A stretch of DNA of 64,000 nucleotides, from positions 4,216,001 through 4,280,000 of the forward strand of contig CP091064.1 of NCBI GenBank assembly GCA_021907015.1, given 5' to 3'. This DNA comes from Pectobacterium sp. PL152. GTDB taxonomy: Bacteria > Pseudomonadota > Gammaproteobacteria > Enterobacterales > Enterobacteriaceae. Positions 50,800 to 60,633 of the stretch are shown piece by piece. Position numbers and translations under genes: made by a program. How positions within the stretch are numbered: the first letter of the stretch is position 1; the number at the start of each line of letters is the position of its first letter. Below the pieces are notes generated by a model, which saw only the letters and a program-made list of their open reading frames with translations, ran no database searches and was not told the origin of the DNA.

Positions 50800-51625
50800 A
50801 AGATTTACCTTGCGTAGAGGTGACGGGGGAAGGCACGTCAGTATCAGTTGGAAAAAGAAGATGGTGAATACGCTGTGCGGTGGTTTGAAAAGCTTCACTG
50901 CCCTGGTCGCTCAGCGCGAACTGATGGCAGTTGATTTCCGCTCGCACACGACCCGGATGGGGGGAGAGCAGTAAAACCCGGCTGCCGACGATCAGCGCTT
51001 CTTCAATCGAGTGGGTGACAAACAGCAGCGTGAATCGCACCTCTTCCCACAGCGCCAGCAGTTCTTCCTGCATTTTGCGTCGGGTCAGCGCATCCAGCGC
51101 GGCGAATGGCTCATCCATGAGCAGCACTTTCGGCTGCATGGTCAGCGCCCGCGCGATGGCGACGCGTTGCTTCATTCCACCGGATAACGTATGCGGATAG
51201 GCATCGGCAAATTTCGCCAGCCTGACCTTATCGAGAAAATAACGCGCGCGTTCCTCGGCTTCGGCTCGTGTTGCCTGACGGCTGGCAACCAGCGGAAACA
51301 GCGTATTTTCCAGCACGGTTTTCCACGGCGGCAGCTGATCAAATTCCTGAAAGACCATGATGCGATCCGGGCCCGGACGTGTAACTGGCTGACCTTCAAG
51401 GCGGATTTCGCCGTCTACCGGAGACAAAAAACCGCCGATAGATTTGAGCAAACTGGATTTACCACAGCCTGAAGGCCCTAAGAGTACAAAGCGCTCGGCG
51501 GGAAAGACGTCGAAACTCACATCATGGGTGGCGCGGACCAAACTACGACGGGTTCGGTATTCCAGTCCGACGCCATCAACCTGCAACAGCGGCTGGGCGA
51601 CGGTATCGTGGGAGTGGTGTGTCAT
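50759..51625 (-). CDS. SsuB/TauB-type ABC ATPase, transporter 1
   Basis: ATPase of 288 residues. Walker A is [16 protein letters not shown], signature TLSGGMKQRVAIARALTMQP, Walker B VLLMDEPFAALDALTR and switch His FVTHSIEEAL. The PPWKTVLENTLFPL segment and SGGMKQR signature are typical of taurine and sulfonate importers. It follows the binding-protein gene by 54 bases. Confidence 0.87.
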   Translation of the reverse strand: MTHHSHDTVAQPLLQVDGVGLEYRTRRSLVRATHDVSFDVFPAERFVLLGPSGCGKSSLLKSIGGFLSPVDGEIRLEGQPVTRPGPDRIMVFQEFDQLPPWKTVLENTLFPLVASRQATRAEAEERARYFLDKVRLAKFADAYPHTLSGGMKQRVAIARALTMQPKVLLMDEPFAALDALTRRKMQEELLALWEEVRFTLLFVTHSIEEALIVGSRVLLLSPHPGRVRAEINCHQFALSDQGSEAFQTTAQRIHHLLFPTDTDVPSPVTSTQGKSYEHTAPRAARVSA

Positions 51626-51679
51626 ATTGTTCTCCTGCGTAGCGACGAGATGCTTGTCGAATGGGGTCGTGCTGACCGC

Positions 51680-52702
51680 TTAGCTACCCGGTTGGTCGTG
51701 GATTTCAGCAAAGAAATAGTCCTTCCAGGAGGCGGCTTTGTTTTTCAGCACGCCAAGCTGCTGCAACTTTTCGGCATAAACGTAGGTGCGTTCTGGCGTG
51801 ATAGTGAAATCGATTTCGGGATCGGCGACGATACGTTTGACCAGTTCAGGATCCAGCTTCGATTTTTCTACCCGAATATAGGTTTCTGCCGCCGCGACTT
51901 TATCTGCTTTGATAATCTGGGACGCTTCTTTCAGCGCCTCATAGAAGGCGCGGTAGGTTTTCGGGTTTTCATCATGGAATTTCTGCGTGGTGTAGAGCAC
52001 GTTGAACGTTGCCTGACCGCCCAGTACGTCATAAGAGCTTAGAATCTTGTGCACATTGGCATGTTCCAGCGCCTGATATTGGAACGGAGGGCTGGAAAAG
52101 TGTGCATTGATTTCGGAACCCCCTGCGATCAGCGCCGCGCTGGCATCGGGATGCGGCAGGCTGACAGAAATCTTATCGAAACGTTTGAAATCTTCCGCGC
52201 CATAGAGCTTCGCGGTTTCGATTTGCAGCGTGCGAGACTGGAAACCTACGCCTGCCGCAGGCACGGCGATACGGTCTTTATCGCTCAGATCGCGGATAGA
52301 TTTCACTGCTGGGTTATTGCTAAGTAAATAGTTGGGCATCGAACCGAGTGAGGCGATTGCTTTCACATTCTGGCGACCCTGTGTGCGATCCCATACGGTC
52401 AGCATTGGCGGAACCCCGGCGGAGGCCACATCCAGCGCGCCGGATAGCAGGGCTTCGTTAATCGCCGTCGCACCAGAAAGTGTGCGCCAGTCTACCTTGA
52501 TATCCAGGCCCTGCTGCTTACCGTGCTTCTCTATCAGGTTCTGGTCGCGCACCACATCCAGAACCAGGTAGCCGATGCCAAACTGCTGCGCAATGCTGAT
52601 GCTGCCTTCCGCACTGGCGCCAAAGGCCGTTAGCGTCAGGCCGATTAGGGCAGCAAGGCGTGTGAAACGTGTCGATTTTTTCGCGGGGAGTGAGTGATTC
52701 AT
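51680..52702 (-). CDS. SsuA/TauA-type periplasmic binding protein, transporter 1
   Basis: About 340 residues from ATG 52702 (MNHSLPAKKSTRFTRLAALI) with signal peptide ending AFGASA-EG. The family pattern is present: GYLVLDVVRDQNLIEKHGK, VDWRTLSGATAINEALLSGA, LDVASAGVPPMLTVWDR and YEALKEASQIIKADK. Ligand likely an organosulfonate or related anion, judged only from family and neighbours. It is divergent from the Ldh2 gene. Confidence 0.83.
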   Translation of the reverse strand: MNHSLPAKKSTRFTRLAALIGLTLTAFGASAEGSISIAQQFGIGYLVLDVVRDQNLIEKHGKQQGLDIKVDWRTLSGATAINEALLSGALDVASAGVPPMLTVWDRTQGRQNVKAIASLGSMPNYLLSNNPAVKSIRDLSDKDRIAVPAAGVGFQSRTLQIETAKLYGAEDFKRFDKISVSLPHPDASAALIAGGSEINAHFSSPPFQYQALEHANVHKILSSYDVLGGQATFNVLYTTQKFHDENPKTYRAFYEALKEASQIIKADKVAAAETYIRVEKSKLDPELVKRIVADPEIDFTITPERTYVYAEKLQQLGVLKNKAASWKDYFFAEIHDQPGS

Positions 52703-53021
52703 CAGTGTTGTCTCATTTTTAATAGTAATAGAATCGGCAATAAAGTAGCTCAGAGCCATCATTTATTATTTCAATAAAGAATACGTAATAAGGGAGGTAT
52801 GAAAGAAGGCATCCTATTTTCTTGGCGCGTCGCTGATAAAGTGTTTTTTGGAATAAGTTAGAAGAAAGGCGATTTTAATTGGTGATGAATAAGGTAAAAC
52901 AAGTAAATAACCGCCTTAGCTAAATATTCGCTATAGATAGTCTTATTTGTCAGTTATGGATAAAAATCGGCGCGTTATAGTGGCGACAATGTTAATTGCT
53001 ATTCTTTATACCGAGAAAAAT
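52703..53021. other. Divergent promoter region between transporter 1 and Ldh2 gene
   Basis: About 320 AT-rich bases with no gene. Both operons start here, so a shared regulatory site (for example for Cbl or CysB) is likely, but I cannot point to one. Confidence 0.5.
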
Positions 53022-54044
53022 ATGCCTGTCTTTACTCATCATTATTTACGCGATTATTTACGTGACCGCCTGACAGAGAATGACGTCGATGCATCAATTG
53101 CCGGAACGGTGGCGGATAATCTCGTTGAATCCAGCCTGAAAGGGCATGACTCGCACGGCGTCAGTATGTTGCCGCGCTATATCGACGCCATTCGGGAAGG
53201 TGGGCTTTCACCTCACGCACAAGCGGAGAAAACGCTGGATTTCGGTCCGCTCATTTCGTTTGACGGGCAGCAGGGCTTCGGGCAGGTGGTCGCGAAGCAG
53301 GCACTGACGGAAGGCATTGCGCGTGCACAAACGCACGGTCTGGCGGTGGTGAGTTTAGCCAACGCACACCATTTGGGGCGTATCGGCGCGTGGGCTGAAC
53401 AGGCCGCAGAAGCCGGGTTGGTATCGCTGCATTTCGCCAATGTGTATACCAAACCAGTGGTGCTGCCGTGGCAGGGGCAGCAGGCGCGCTTCGGGACGAA
53501 CCCGTTCTGTGCAGGGATTCCGGTTGAACACGATGATCCGGTGATTCTGGATTTTGCTACCAGCGTGATTGCAGGTAACAAGGCGCGTATCGCCTGGAAC
53601 GAGGGAAAATCAGTCGCGCCCGGCTGTATCGTCGATAACGAAGGTAACCCGACGGTCGATCCTCGCTGGCTGATGGAACAACCCTTGGGCGCGCTGTTGC
53701 CGTTTGGTGAGCATAAAGGATCGGGGCTATCGCTGGTTTGCTCTTTACTGGGTGCGGCGCTAACCGGTGGGAAAACCGAGCGCACGGCGAAAGGCGAGGG
53801 CAAGCAGATTATTAACAGTATGCTGTCGATTTTAATCGATCCGCAGAAATTAGGCGGTGCGGCCACCTATCAGCAGGAAATACCTGCGTTATTAGAATGG
53901 GTGCGCCAATCCCGCGATGATAATGAATTATTACTGCCGGGCGATAAAGAAAAACAAACCTATCGCCAGCGGCAGGAGAACGGTATTTTTGTCGATGATG
54001 TCAGTTGGGGACAACTCTCTTATTTAAATAAAAAAGTGGCCTGA
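53022..54044 (+). CDS. Ldh2/ComC-family NAD(P)-dependent 2-hydroxyacid dehydrogenase
   Basis: A 340-residue oxidoreductase of the malate/L-lactate dehydrogenase 2 family, starting MPVFTHHYLRDYLRDRLT at 53022. Family motifs are ESSLKGHDSHGVSMLPRYID, the catalytic His in LANAHHLGRIGAWAE, RFGTNPFCAGIPVE and PFGEHKGSGLSLVCSLLGA. Members oxidise malate, ureidoglycolate, 2,3-diketogulonate or, in ComC/SlcC relatives, sulfolactate. Placed between sulfonate-type transporters and a CuyA-like lyase, (R)-sulfolactate to sulfopyruvate is the attractive reading; malate is the default alternative. Confidence 0.8.
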   Translation: MPVFTHHYLRDYLRDRLTENDVDASIAGTVADNLVESSLKGHDSHGVSMLPRYIDAIREGGLSPHAQAEKTLDFGPLISFDGQQGFGQVVAKQALTEGIARAQTHGLAVVSLANAHHLGRIGAWAEQAAEAGLVSLHFANVYTKPVVLPWQGQQARFGTNPFCAGIPVEHDDPVILDFATSVIAGNKARIAWNEGKSVAPGCIVDNEGNPTVDPRWLMEQPLGALLPFGEHKGSGLSLVCSLLGAALTGGKTERTAKGEGKQIINSMLSILIDPQKLGGAATYQQEIPALLEWVRQSRDDNELLLPGDKEKQTYRQRQENGIFVDDVSWGQLSYLNKKVA

Positions 54045-54109
54045 TGTATTAATTAATTATTTATTAACTTATTTAACTGATTTTTTATTTAACTCTATAG
54101 GGAAAAATA

Positions 54110-55123
54110 ATGAAAAATAGATTGAGTGTTGTCGGCGTCAGTGGCTTGTTATTAATCACGACATCTGTACTGGCGGCGGAAAAGCATCCTGATGAGGTGC
54201 GCGTGGCCTACAGTGGCGGTTCGCAGGTATTAGTCTTAGCTAAAGCCGATGGTTCGTTGCAAAAAGCATTGGGTGCGCCAGTAAAGTGGGTGCAGTTTGC
54301 TTCTGGTGCTGATGCGCTGAATTATTTCGCCAGTAATGCGATAGATATCGCCAACTTTGGTTCCAGCCCGGCGACAGCCGGTATTGTCAGGAAACTGCCG
54401 GTGGAGATCGTCGGTGTATCTGGCGTGATCGCCACATACGAGCGTCTGATTGCCAAGTCTGGTATCGCCACGCTGAAAGATATCGAAGGTAAGCGTGTCG
54501 CCTATCCGCCAAATTCCACCGCGCAGTACGCGCTGGAAGCGGCAATCGCGGTGAATAAACTCGACCGCAGCAAGATTACGCTTATTCCGCTACGTCCGGC
54601 TGAGATGGTGGCGGCATGGAAGCGTGGCGACATTGATGCAGGCTACGTCTGGGCCCCATTTGCGCAGGAGCTGGAAGCCTCCGCCGGGCATGCTATTTTT
54701 GCGACCAAAGATCTGCAAAAAGATGGCTATCTGATTTACAACAACTATGTGGTCAGAAAGGCTTTTGCCCAGCAGTACCCTGAAACGGTGGCGCGCTTCC
54801 TGCGCGTACACCAGTTGAAAGTGGATGAGTTCCGTCAGGATCCGGAAAAAGCGGCGGCGATTGTGGCAAAAGAAGTCGGTGCGCCCGTTACGACGGCAAC
54901 CAATACGCTGTCAGGGTTGGAATACCCGACGCTGGAACAGCAGTCGACGGCACAGTGGCTGGGTGACGGTAGCAACACCGATCGCAGCGGTATCGGTCAG
55001 GCAGTCGCAAAAACGGCGCATTTTCTGGAGAGTATCGGCGAAGTTCGCCAACGCGATATTCCTGCATCGTTCGCCGACTCCATTAATTCCTCTTATCTGA
55101 AGCAGGCTGCGAAAGGGAATTAA
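54110..55123 (+). CDS. TauA-type periplasmic binding protein, transporter 2
   Basis: A 337-residue binding protein with signal peptide ending SVLAAEK. Typical segments are VRVAYSGGSQVLVLAKADGS, DALNYFASNAIDIANFGSSP, IATLKDIEGKRVAYPPNSTA and AAWKRGDIDAGYVWAPFAQE, characteristic of taurine/sulfonate binders. It starts 65 bases after the Ldh2 stop in the same direction and is followed by a permease after 6 bases. Confidence 0.85.
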   Translation: MKNRLSVVGVSGLLLITTSVLAAEKHPDEVRVAYSGGSQVLVLAKADGSLQKALGAPVKWVQFASGADALNYFASNAIDIANFGSSPATAGIVRKLPVEIVGVSGVIATYERLIAKSGIATLKDIEGKRVAYPPNSTAQYALEAAIAVNKLDRSKITLIPLRPAEMVAAWKRGDIDAGYVWAPFAQELEASAGHAIFATKDLQKDGYLIYNNYVVRKAFAQQYPETVARFLRVHQLKVDEFRQDPEKAAAIVAKEVGAPVTTATNTLSGLEYPTLEQQSTAQWLGDGSNTDRSGIGQAVAKTAHFLESIGEVRQRDIPASFADSINSSYLKQAAKGN

Positions 55124-55129
55124 CGGGTC

Positions 55130-55903
55130 GTGAAAAGAACGTCTTATGTATTATTGAGTATCGCGTCTGTGGCGGCGGTGTTCACGTTGTGGCAAGTGGC
55201 GGGCGCGAAGCAGTGGGTCGATCCGTTGCTGCTACCGCCACTGTCAGACATCATCCTGACTGCTGGGGAACTGGCGCAGGATGGCTATCGGCAGGTGCCG
55301 CTATGGGAACATATTGCCGTCAGCGTCGCTCGGGCGCTAAGCGCTTTCAGCGTCGCCATTATTCTGGGTGTTCCGCTTGGCCTGTTGATGGGGCTATCGC
55401 CTCCGATTGCTGCCGTTTTTAATCCTTTCGTTCAGTTTCTCCGGCCACTGCCTAAAATCGCACTGATCCCGCTGGCGGTAGTCTGGTTGGGAATCGGTGA
55501 GGCATCCAAATTTTTCCTGATCTTTATCGCGACGTTTCTCAGCGTCGTGGTGGGGGCTTGTGCCGCTGTTGAGCGCGTGGAACGTTCCCGTATCCGCGTC
55601 GCACAAACGCTCGGTGCCAGTCGCCGACAGATCTTTTTCCACGTTGTTTTGCCCGATACGCTGCCGGAGTTGTTCACCACGGTGCGACTGGCTATCGGTA
55701 TCGGTTGGACGTCCCTGATTGCGGCAGAAATGGTTGCGGCCACGTCGGGCATTGGCTGGATGGTCATGAACGCCAGCGCTTATCTGCGGACCGATATCGT
55801 GATGTTGGGCATTTTATTATTAGGCGGCATTGGCTATGTGCTCGATCTGTTATTGGTTGGTGCACAGCGCGTCTTCGTGCCGTGGGCGGGGAAATCATCA
55901 TGA
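55130..55903 (+). CDS. TauC-type ABC permease, transporter 2
   Basis: A 257-residue six-helix permease with GTG start at 55130. The coupling loop is RIRVAQTLGASRRQIFFHVV and the family segment RPLPKIALIPLAVVWLGIGE is typical of nitrate/sulfonate permeases. The stop overlaps the ATPase start (ATGA at 55900), so the subunits are coupled. Confidence 0.87.
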   Translation: MKRTSYVLLSIASVAAVFTLWQVAGAKQWVDPLLLPPLSDIILTAGELAQDGYRQVPLWEHIAVSVARALSAFSVAIILGVPLGLLMGLSPPIAAVFNPFVQFLRPLPKIALIPLAVVWLGIGEASKFFLIFIATFLSVVVGACAAVERVERSRIRVAQTLGASRRQIFFHVVLPDTLPELFTTVRLAIGIGWTSLIAAEMVAATSGIGWMVMNASAYLRTDIVMLGILLLGGIGYVLDLLLVGAQRVFVPWAGKSS

Positions 55904-56703
55904 CAGAACCTTCTCAGCCCGTTGCGCCACACATTGTTGTGGAGCACGTTAGCCTCACATTTCCGTCACAACGCGGCCCGCTAACGGTGCTGGATGACGT
56001 TTCTCTCCAGATCGCTAAAGGTGAATTTGTGGTGCTGCTGGGCCCTTCCGGCTGCGGCAAATCCACCATTCTTAATATGATCGCCGGTTTTGAAACTGCC
56101 GATAAGGGGCGCGTGCTGTGCGGCGATGAACCTGTTCGTCGTCCGGGCCCCTCGCGCGGCATGGTATTTCAGCAGGCCAATTTATTTCCCTGGCTCACCG
56201 TGCTGGAAAACGTGACGTTTGGACCACGGATGCAGGGCGCAAATAAAGCCCAGCTTCAACGTGAAGCAGAAAATTATCTGGCACTGGTTGGGCTGGAAGG
56301 ATTCCAGCAGCACTACCCCTGGCAACTCTCTGGCGGAATGAAACAGCGGGTGGCGCTGGCACGTGCCTGGCTGCCGAACCCTGAGGTGTTGCTGATGGAC
56401 GAGCCGTTTGGTGCGCTGGATGCTCAAACCCGTTTGATGATGCAGGAACTGCTGCTATCTGCCTGGCAAAAAACCGGCACCACGCTGTTGTTTGTCACGC
56501 ATGACGTGGACGAAGCGCTGTTCTTGGCTGACCGGGTATTGGTGATGTCCGCGCGTCCCGGCCGTATTGCAGAAGCCATCCCACTGCCGTTTGGCCGCGA
56601 AAGAGACATTGAAACTCTGGCACAGCACCCTGACTACGCCGCCTTGAAGCAGCGTATTTTACATCGCGTTCGTGAAGAAGCGCGTCGTCACCTCAATCTC
56701 TAA
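55900..56703 (+). CDS. TauB-type ABC ATPase, transporter 2
   Basis: A 267-residue ATPase starting MTEPSQPVAPHIVVEHVSLT. Walker A is [16 protein letters not shown], the Q-loop segment GMVFQQANLFPWLTVLENVT, signature [20 protein letters not shown], Walker B VLLMDEPFGALDAQTR and switch His FVTHDVDEAL. It completes transporter 2 and is 21 bases from the lyase gene. Confidence 0.88.
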   Translation: MTEPSQPVAPHIVVEHVSLTFPSQRGPLTVLDDVSLQIAKGEFVVLLGPSGCGKSTILNMIAGFETADKGRVLCGDEPVRRPGPSRGMVFQQANLFPWLTVLENVTFGPRMQGANKAQLQREAENYLALVGLEGFQQHYPWQLSGGMKQRVALARAWLPNPEVLLMDEPFGALDAQTRLMMQELLLSAWQKTGTTLLFVTHDVDEALFLADRVLVMSARPGRIAEAIPLPFGRERDIETLAQHPDYAALKQRILHRVREEARRHLNL

Positions 56704-56724
56704 TCCGAATTTCAGGAGACTATT

Positions 56725-57738
56725 ATGCACCTTGCCCGATTCCCCCGTTTGTCACTGGGCCATTTTCCTACACCGCTGGAGGCATTGCCGAATCTGTCTG
56801 CCTATCTGGGCGGGCCGACGATTTATATCAAACGCGACGATGCGACAGGACTGGCAACGGGTGGGAATAAAACCCGCAAACTGGAATTCCTGTTAGCCGA
56901 TGCGCAGCAGCAGGGCGCGGATGTCATTATCACGCAGGGCGCGACGCAGTCTAACCATGTACGGCAAACCATTGCGGCGGCGACCAAGCTGGGGCTAAAA
57001 ACCAAAGTGCTGCTGGAAAAGCGCGTGGAGGACTACGGCGAAGACTACCAGCGTTCCGGCAACGTGCTGCTGGATCATCTGCTTGGCGGTGAAATTATCG
57101 ATCATCTGCCCGCTGGAACGGATATGCAGCAGGCGATGGAAACGCTGGCAGAATCGCTGCGCAAAGAAGGATTGAAACCTTATATCATTCCCGGCGGCGG
57201 CTCCAGTCCGGTCGGCGCACTGGGCTATGTCGCCTGTGCGGAAGAGTTGTTGTTTCAGTCCAGCCAGCAGCGTCTGCGCATCGATCATATTGTGCATGCG
57301 ACGGGGAGCACGGGGACGCAGGCGGGATTGGTTGCCGGGCTGGCGGCGACACATAGCCACATTCCCCTGTTAGGCATCAGCGTCAGAGCGCCGAAAGCGA
57401 AGCAGGAAGAGAATGTTTACGCATTAGCGCAGCGCACCTGGCAACTGCTCGGCATTCCGGGTGAGCTGCCGCGCAGTGCTGTGCAGGTGAACAGTGACTA
57501 CGTTGGCAAAGGGTACGGTATTCCAACCGAAGGAACGCTGGAAGCGCTCAGGCTGCTGGCGCAACTGGAAGGGATTCTGCTCGATCCGGTCTATTCCGGC
57601 AAAGGCATGGCGGGGCTGATCGACCTGATTCGTCAGGGACATTTTCGCGCCGATGAAAACATTGTCTTCATCCATACCGGTGGGTCAGCCGGACTGTTTG
57701 GTTACCGTCAACTGTTTGAACAGACGGCCGCACAATGA
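56725..57738 (+). CDS. cuyA: CuyA-like L-cysteate sulfo-lyase (ACC deaminase/D-cysteine desulfhydrase family)
   Basis: PLP enzyme of 337 residues. The PLP lysine is probably Lys49 in [55 protein letters not shown] and [20 protein letters not shown] follow. These match CuyA, as I remember it, better than E. coli D-cysteine desulfhydrase DcyD. CuyA converts L-cysteate to pyruvate, ammonia and sulfite in the cytoplasm. Downstream of a TauABC-type importer and an Ldh2 enzyme, that activity fits better than D-cysteine. Its stop overlaps the racemase start (ATGA). DcyD-like activity remains an alternative. Confidence 0.72.
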   Translation: MHLARFPRLSLGHFPTPLEALPNLSAYLGGPTIYIKRDDATGLATGGNKTRKLEFLLADAQQQGADVIITQGATQSNHVRQTIAAATKLGLKTKVLLEKRVEDYGEDYQRSGNVLLDHLLGGEIIDHLPAGTDMQQAMETLAESLRKEGLKPYIIPGGGSSPVGALGYVACAEELLFQSSQQRLRIDHIVHATGSTGTQAGLVAGLAATHSHIPLLGISVRAPKAKQEENVYALAQRTWQLLGIPGELPRSAVQVNSDYVGKGYGIPTEGTLEALRLLAQLEGILLDPVYSGKGMAGLIDLIRQGHFRADENIVFIHTGGSAGLFGYRQLFEQTAAQ

Positions 57739-58547
57739 GCTCGCCGCTGATTGGTGTGCTGGGTGGCATGGGGCCGCTGGCGACGGTCGATCTGCTGCAT
57801 AAAATCATTGAAGAAACACCAGCCAGCCGCGATCAGGATCATGTGCCAGTGATTGTCTGGAATGTGCCGCAGATTCCAGACCGCCAGCAGGCACTGGCAG
57901 GAACGGGCGAATCGCCGTTGCCGATGCTTTTGCATGCCGTTCGGCAGCTTAACCGCTTGTCGGTCAGCCATATCGTGGTGCCGTGCAATACGGCACACCA
58001 CTGGTTTGATGCGCTGGCGGAGGAAAGCCATGCGCCGCTGGTACACATTGCTGATGCCACGTTGCACGCTATTACACTGCCTGCGGAGGCAAAGAAAGCA
58101 CCGAAAAAAATCGGGCTGATCGCGACTCACGGAACGCTTAACGCCGGGTGGTATCAGCAGCGTTTTGCCGCGCAGTTAGGGGCTGAAACTGTGGTGCCGG
58201 ACGAGCAGGAGATGACGACACTCTTCGTGCCGGGATGCTATGCGGTAAAACGCGGAGAATTGCAGCACGGTGGACGCTTGCTGGATCAGCTTGCCGCACG
58301 GCTGGTAGCGCGAGGTGCGGAACGTCTGGTGTTGGCCTGCACGGAAGTGCCTCCTGCGCTGGAGACGGTATCATCACGCTGGCGAGATATCAGCATCGAT
58401 CCGACACGAGCATTGGCACAGGCTTGCGTTCGTCTTTGGCAGCAAAGAAAAAAACGCATAGTGCGTTTTTCAACGTTGCTGGCGACGGCCCGTGAGGGTG
58501 CCGTGCCTTCCGGCATAAAAAGCCGCCCATCGCTGGGCGGCTTCTAG
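57735..58547 (+). CDS. Aspartate/glutamate-family racemase coupled to the cysteate lyase gene
   Basis: Cofactor-independent racemase: start [20 protein letters not shown], catalytic cysteines in [13 protein letters not shown] and [16 protein letters not shown] 57735 overlaps the cuyA stop, so it is translationally coupled and probably acts on the same metabolite; cysteate is a close aspartate analogue, so D/L-cysteate racemisation is a reasonable guess. The open frame reads on through a terminator-like hairpin at 58450-58470 to TAG/TAA at 58547. The natural end is probably near 58460 (RLWQQ...), the tail being the result of a one-base error in an A run. Confidence 0.8.
   Translation: MSSPLIGVLGGMGPLATVDLLHKIIEETPASRDQDHVPVIVWNVPQIPDRQQALAGTGESPLPMLLHAVRQLNRLSVSHIVVPCNTAHHWFDALAEESHAPLVHIADATLHAITLPAEAKKAPKKIGLIATHGTLNAGWYQQRFAAQLGAETVVPDEQEMTTLFVPGCYAVKRGELQHGGRLLDQLAARLVARGAERLVLACTEVPPALETVSSRWRDISIDPTRALAQACVRLWQQRKKRIVRFSTLLATAREGAVPSGIKSRPSLGGF
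58450..58470 (+). terminator. Terminator-like hairpin at the racemase 3' end
   Basis: AAAAACGCA / TGCGTTTTT with a three-base loop and a T5 tail, currently inside the racemase open frame. Its form is that of a rho-independent terminator, which argues that the true stop lies just before or within it. Confidence 0.7.
58520..58543. terminator. Bidirectional terminator between racemase and dcuB
   Basis: Perfect 10-bp stem AAGCCGCCCA / TGGGCGGCTT with a four-base loop, flanked by AAAA on the left, so on the minus strand a T tract follows. It lies 20 bases past the dcuB stop and mainly serves dcuB. Confidence 0.85.
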
Positions 58548-58562
58548 GTACAGAGAACTGAA

Positions 58563-59903
58563 TTACAGGAAACCGTACATCGCAGCGAACACCCAGCCAA
58601 AGACGCAGGATGTGCTCACACCGATCAGGCCCGGCAGAATAAAGCTGTGGTTGATAACGAAGCGGCCAATTTTGGTGGTGCCGGAGCGGTCAAACTGGAT
58701 AGCCGCCAGATCGCTTGGGTAGGTTGGCAGAATGTAGTAACCATAGCAGGCTGGCGCAGAGGCCACGATATACGCCGGATCCACACCGATAGCCAGCGCA
58801 ACGGGGACAATGGCCGCCAGCGCCGCTGCCTGCGAGTTCACGAACTTCGATACAATCAGCAGGATAATGGCGTAAGCCCAAGGGTAGACTTTCACCAAGG
58901 AACCGAGCGTACCTTTAATCTCTTCCAGATGCGCGCCGAACATGGTTTCCGCCATCCAGGCGATGCCGTATACCGCGACGATGGCAATCATCCCTGAACG
59001 GAACACTTCATTCTTCGAGATCGAGGACGGATTGGTCTTGGTCGCAATAATGATGATGGCACCAGACAGCAGCATAAACATCTGAATGACCAGCACCATC
59101 GACAGTGGCTTACCGGCAAAGACCGGACGCAATTGTTCAACGGCACCCAAAATTGCTACCGCAGCGATGGTTGCCAGAAAGATCCACATAGCGATCCAGT
59201 TGCTGCGTGGCAATTTTCTATCCAACAGCGTAGCGGTATCGCCATACACGTACTGTTTGTTTTCTGGATCGGCGATGAATTTCTGGAAATCCTCATCCTT
59301 ATCCAGATCTTTACCGCGGAACCAGCTGAAAATCCCAATCGCCAGAATGCCCAGCAGGGTAGAAGGGATGGTAATCGACAGCAGGTCGAGGAATCCCAGA
59401 TGCTTACCCTGGAAGGTGAAGTTAGCCAGCATGGCAACCAGCGAGACAACCGCAACAGAAACCGGGCTGGCGATAATCCCCATTTGTGCGCCGATCGAAC
59501 TGGCGGCCATCGGTCTTTCAGGGCGGATATTATTCTTGATGGCGACATCATAAATAATCGGCAGAATGGTATACACCACGTGGCCAGTACCGCACAGGAT
59601 AGTCAGAATACAGGTGACGAACGGCGCGATAATCGAAACGTATTTCGGGTTACGCCGCAGCATACGTTCCGCGATTTGCAGCATCACATCCAGCCCGCCC
59701 GATGCCTGAAGCGTTGCCGATGCGGCCACCACGGCAATGATGACCAACATGACGTCAACGGGCGGTTTACCCGGTTGCAGTTTAAAAATAAAGACCAGAA
59801 TAACAAGTCCAATCCCGCCTAATAAACCCAGCGCGATCCCGCCTTTTCGTGCCCCGTAAAAAAGGCAGATCAGGACAATGACTAATTGAATGATGAAGTC
59901 CAT
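58563..59903 (-). CDS. dcuB: Anaerobic C4-dicarboxylate transporter DcuB
   Basis: A 446-residue inner-membrane carrier, the length of E. coli DcuB and very close to it throughout ([75 protein letters not shown]). DcuB exchanges fumarate, malate or aspartate for succinate in anaerobic respiration. An FNR-like site lies about 110 bases upstream. It is transcribed toward the cysteate locus. No dcuSR or fumarase gene is adjacent. Confidence 0.93.
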   Translation of the reverse strand: MDFIIQLVIVLICLFYGARKGGIALGLLGGIGLVILVFIFKLQPGKPPVDVMLVIIAVVAASATLQASGGLDVMLQIAERMLRRNPKYVSIIAPFVTCILTILCGTGHVVYTILPIIYDVAIKNNIRPERPMAASSIGAQMGIIASPVSVAVVSLVAMLANFTFQGKHLGFLDLLSITIPSTLLGILAIGIFSWFRGKDLDKDEDFQKFIADPENKQYVYGDTATLLDRKLPRSNWIAMWIFLATIAAVAILGAVEQLRPVFAGKPLSMVLVIQMFMLLSGAIIIIATKTNPSSISKNEVFRSGMIAIVAVYGIAWMAETMFGAHLEEIKGTLGSLVKVYPWAYAIILLIVSKFVNSQAAALAAIVPVALAIGVDPAYIVASAPACYGYYILPTYPSDLAAIQFDRSGTTKIGRFVINHSFILPGLIGVSTSCVFGWVFAAMYGFL

Positions 59904-60576
59904 AGTAGCCCCATTGCATTGCTTTTAAGATGAACTGATTAGTTAGAATTAAAATAAGTGAGTTTTTACTGTGGGTACTATATGGACGGGTGGTTATTTA
60001 TTTTCTTGATCTAAATCTATTAATTTTTATCTTTGCGCTATTTCCGGAAAATAAAAGATCCCGGTCGCAATAATGGCGCATTTATGATTTCTTTAGTTAT
60101 TTAACTGTAATTTTAATTTATTAATGGCGGAGCGGAGCGTCAGTTGGTGAGGTTGTTAATGATTTGGTGGGTTTTTAAAAGTGATTAAATTTTCGTTCTT
60201 ATTTTGTTGTTTTCAGTGTTCTTCTATTTTTATTTTCGTTAATGATTGCCATAAAAATCCAACCTTAATGTTACTCTGGATACCTCTAATGGGGTATTTT
60301 TGCGTATTGTATTGTTTTTAAATGATTACTTTAAAAATGATAAAATGAATCCCTTTTGATAATGAAGTCAACGCCAGGCCGTCGAGGATGGGGAGAAAAA
60401 TAAAAAGGGTTGCCGCGTCACCGTTATTCACGCCAGAAATATAGCTGACGAATTTGCCGCTATTTTTACATCGAGTGCGAAGGGGAATGTTTTATAGTGT
60501 GATTGGTTATTAGCATAAAAATTTTATGATTTTTTTAGAATATCTGAATGCGACTTATTTTCCTTTCTAAACTGAG
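59904..60576. other. dcuB upstream region, gene-free
   Basis: About 670 AT-rich bases. Apart from the FNR-like site at 60006 I see no gene; a 13-codon frame at 60362-60403 lacks a ribosome site. The dcuB promoter and leader must be in the proximal part. Confidence 0.5.
60006..60019 (-). promoter_or_regulatory. Putative FNR site upstream of dcuB
   Basis: TTGATCTAAATCTA matches the FNR consensus TTGAT-N4-ATCAA at nine of ten positions. It is about 110 bases before the dcuB start. E. coli dcuB is activated by FNR in the absence of oxygen, so the position makes sense. Confidence 0.55.
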
Positions 60577-60597
60577 CGTGGCCGAATACCGGCCACG
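60577..60597 (-). terminator. Hairpin after the TolC-like remnant
   Basis: CGTGGCCG / CGGCCACG with a five-base loop, about 37 bases past the stop of the minus-strand gene at 60634, followed on that strand by CTCAGTTTAG. A T-poor tail makes it a moderate terminator candidate. Confidence 0.6.
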
Positions 60598-60633
60598 GCG
60601 CTATATCTTATATCGTTTTCCGAACTTGTGTCG

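Noticed and set aside
56725..57738. 1-aminocyclopropane-1-carboxylate deaminase
   Set aside because: The fold family is shared, but the sequence follows CuyA and DcyD ([34 protein letters not shown]) and the context is sulfonate uptake.
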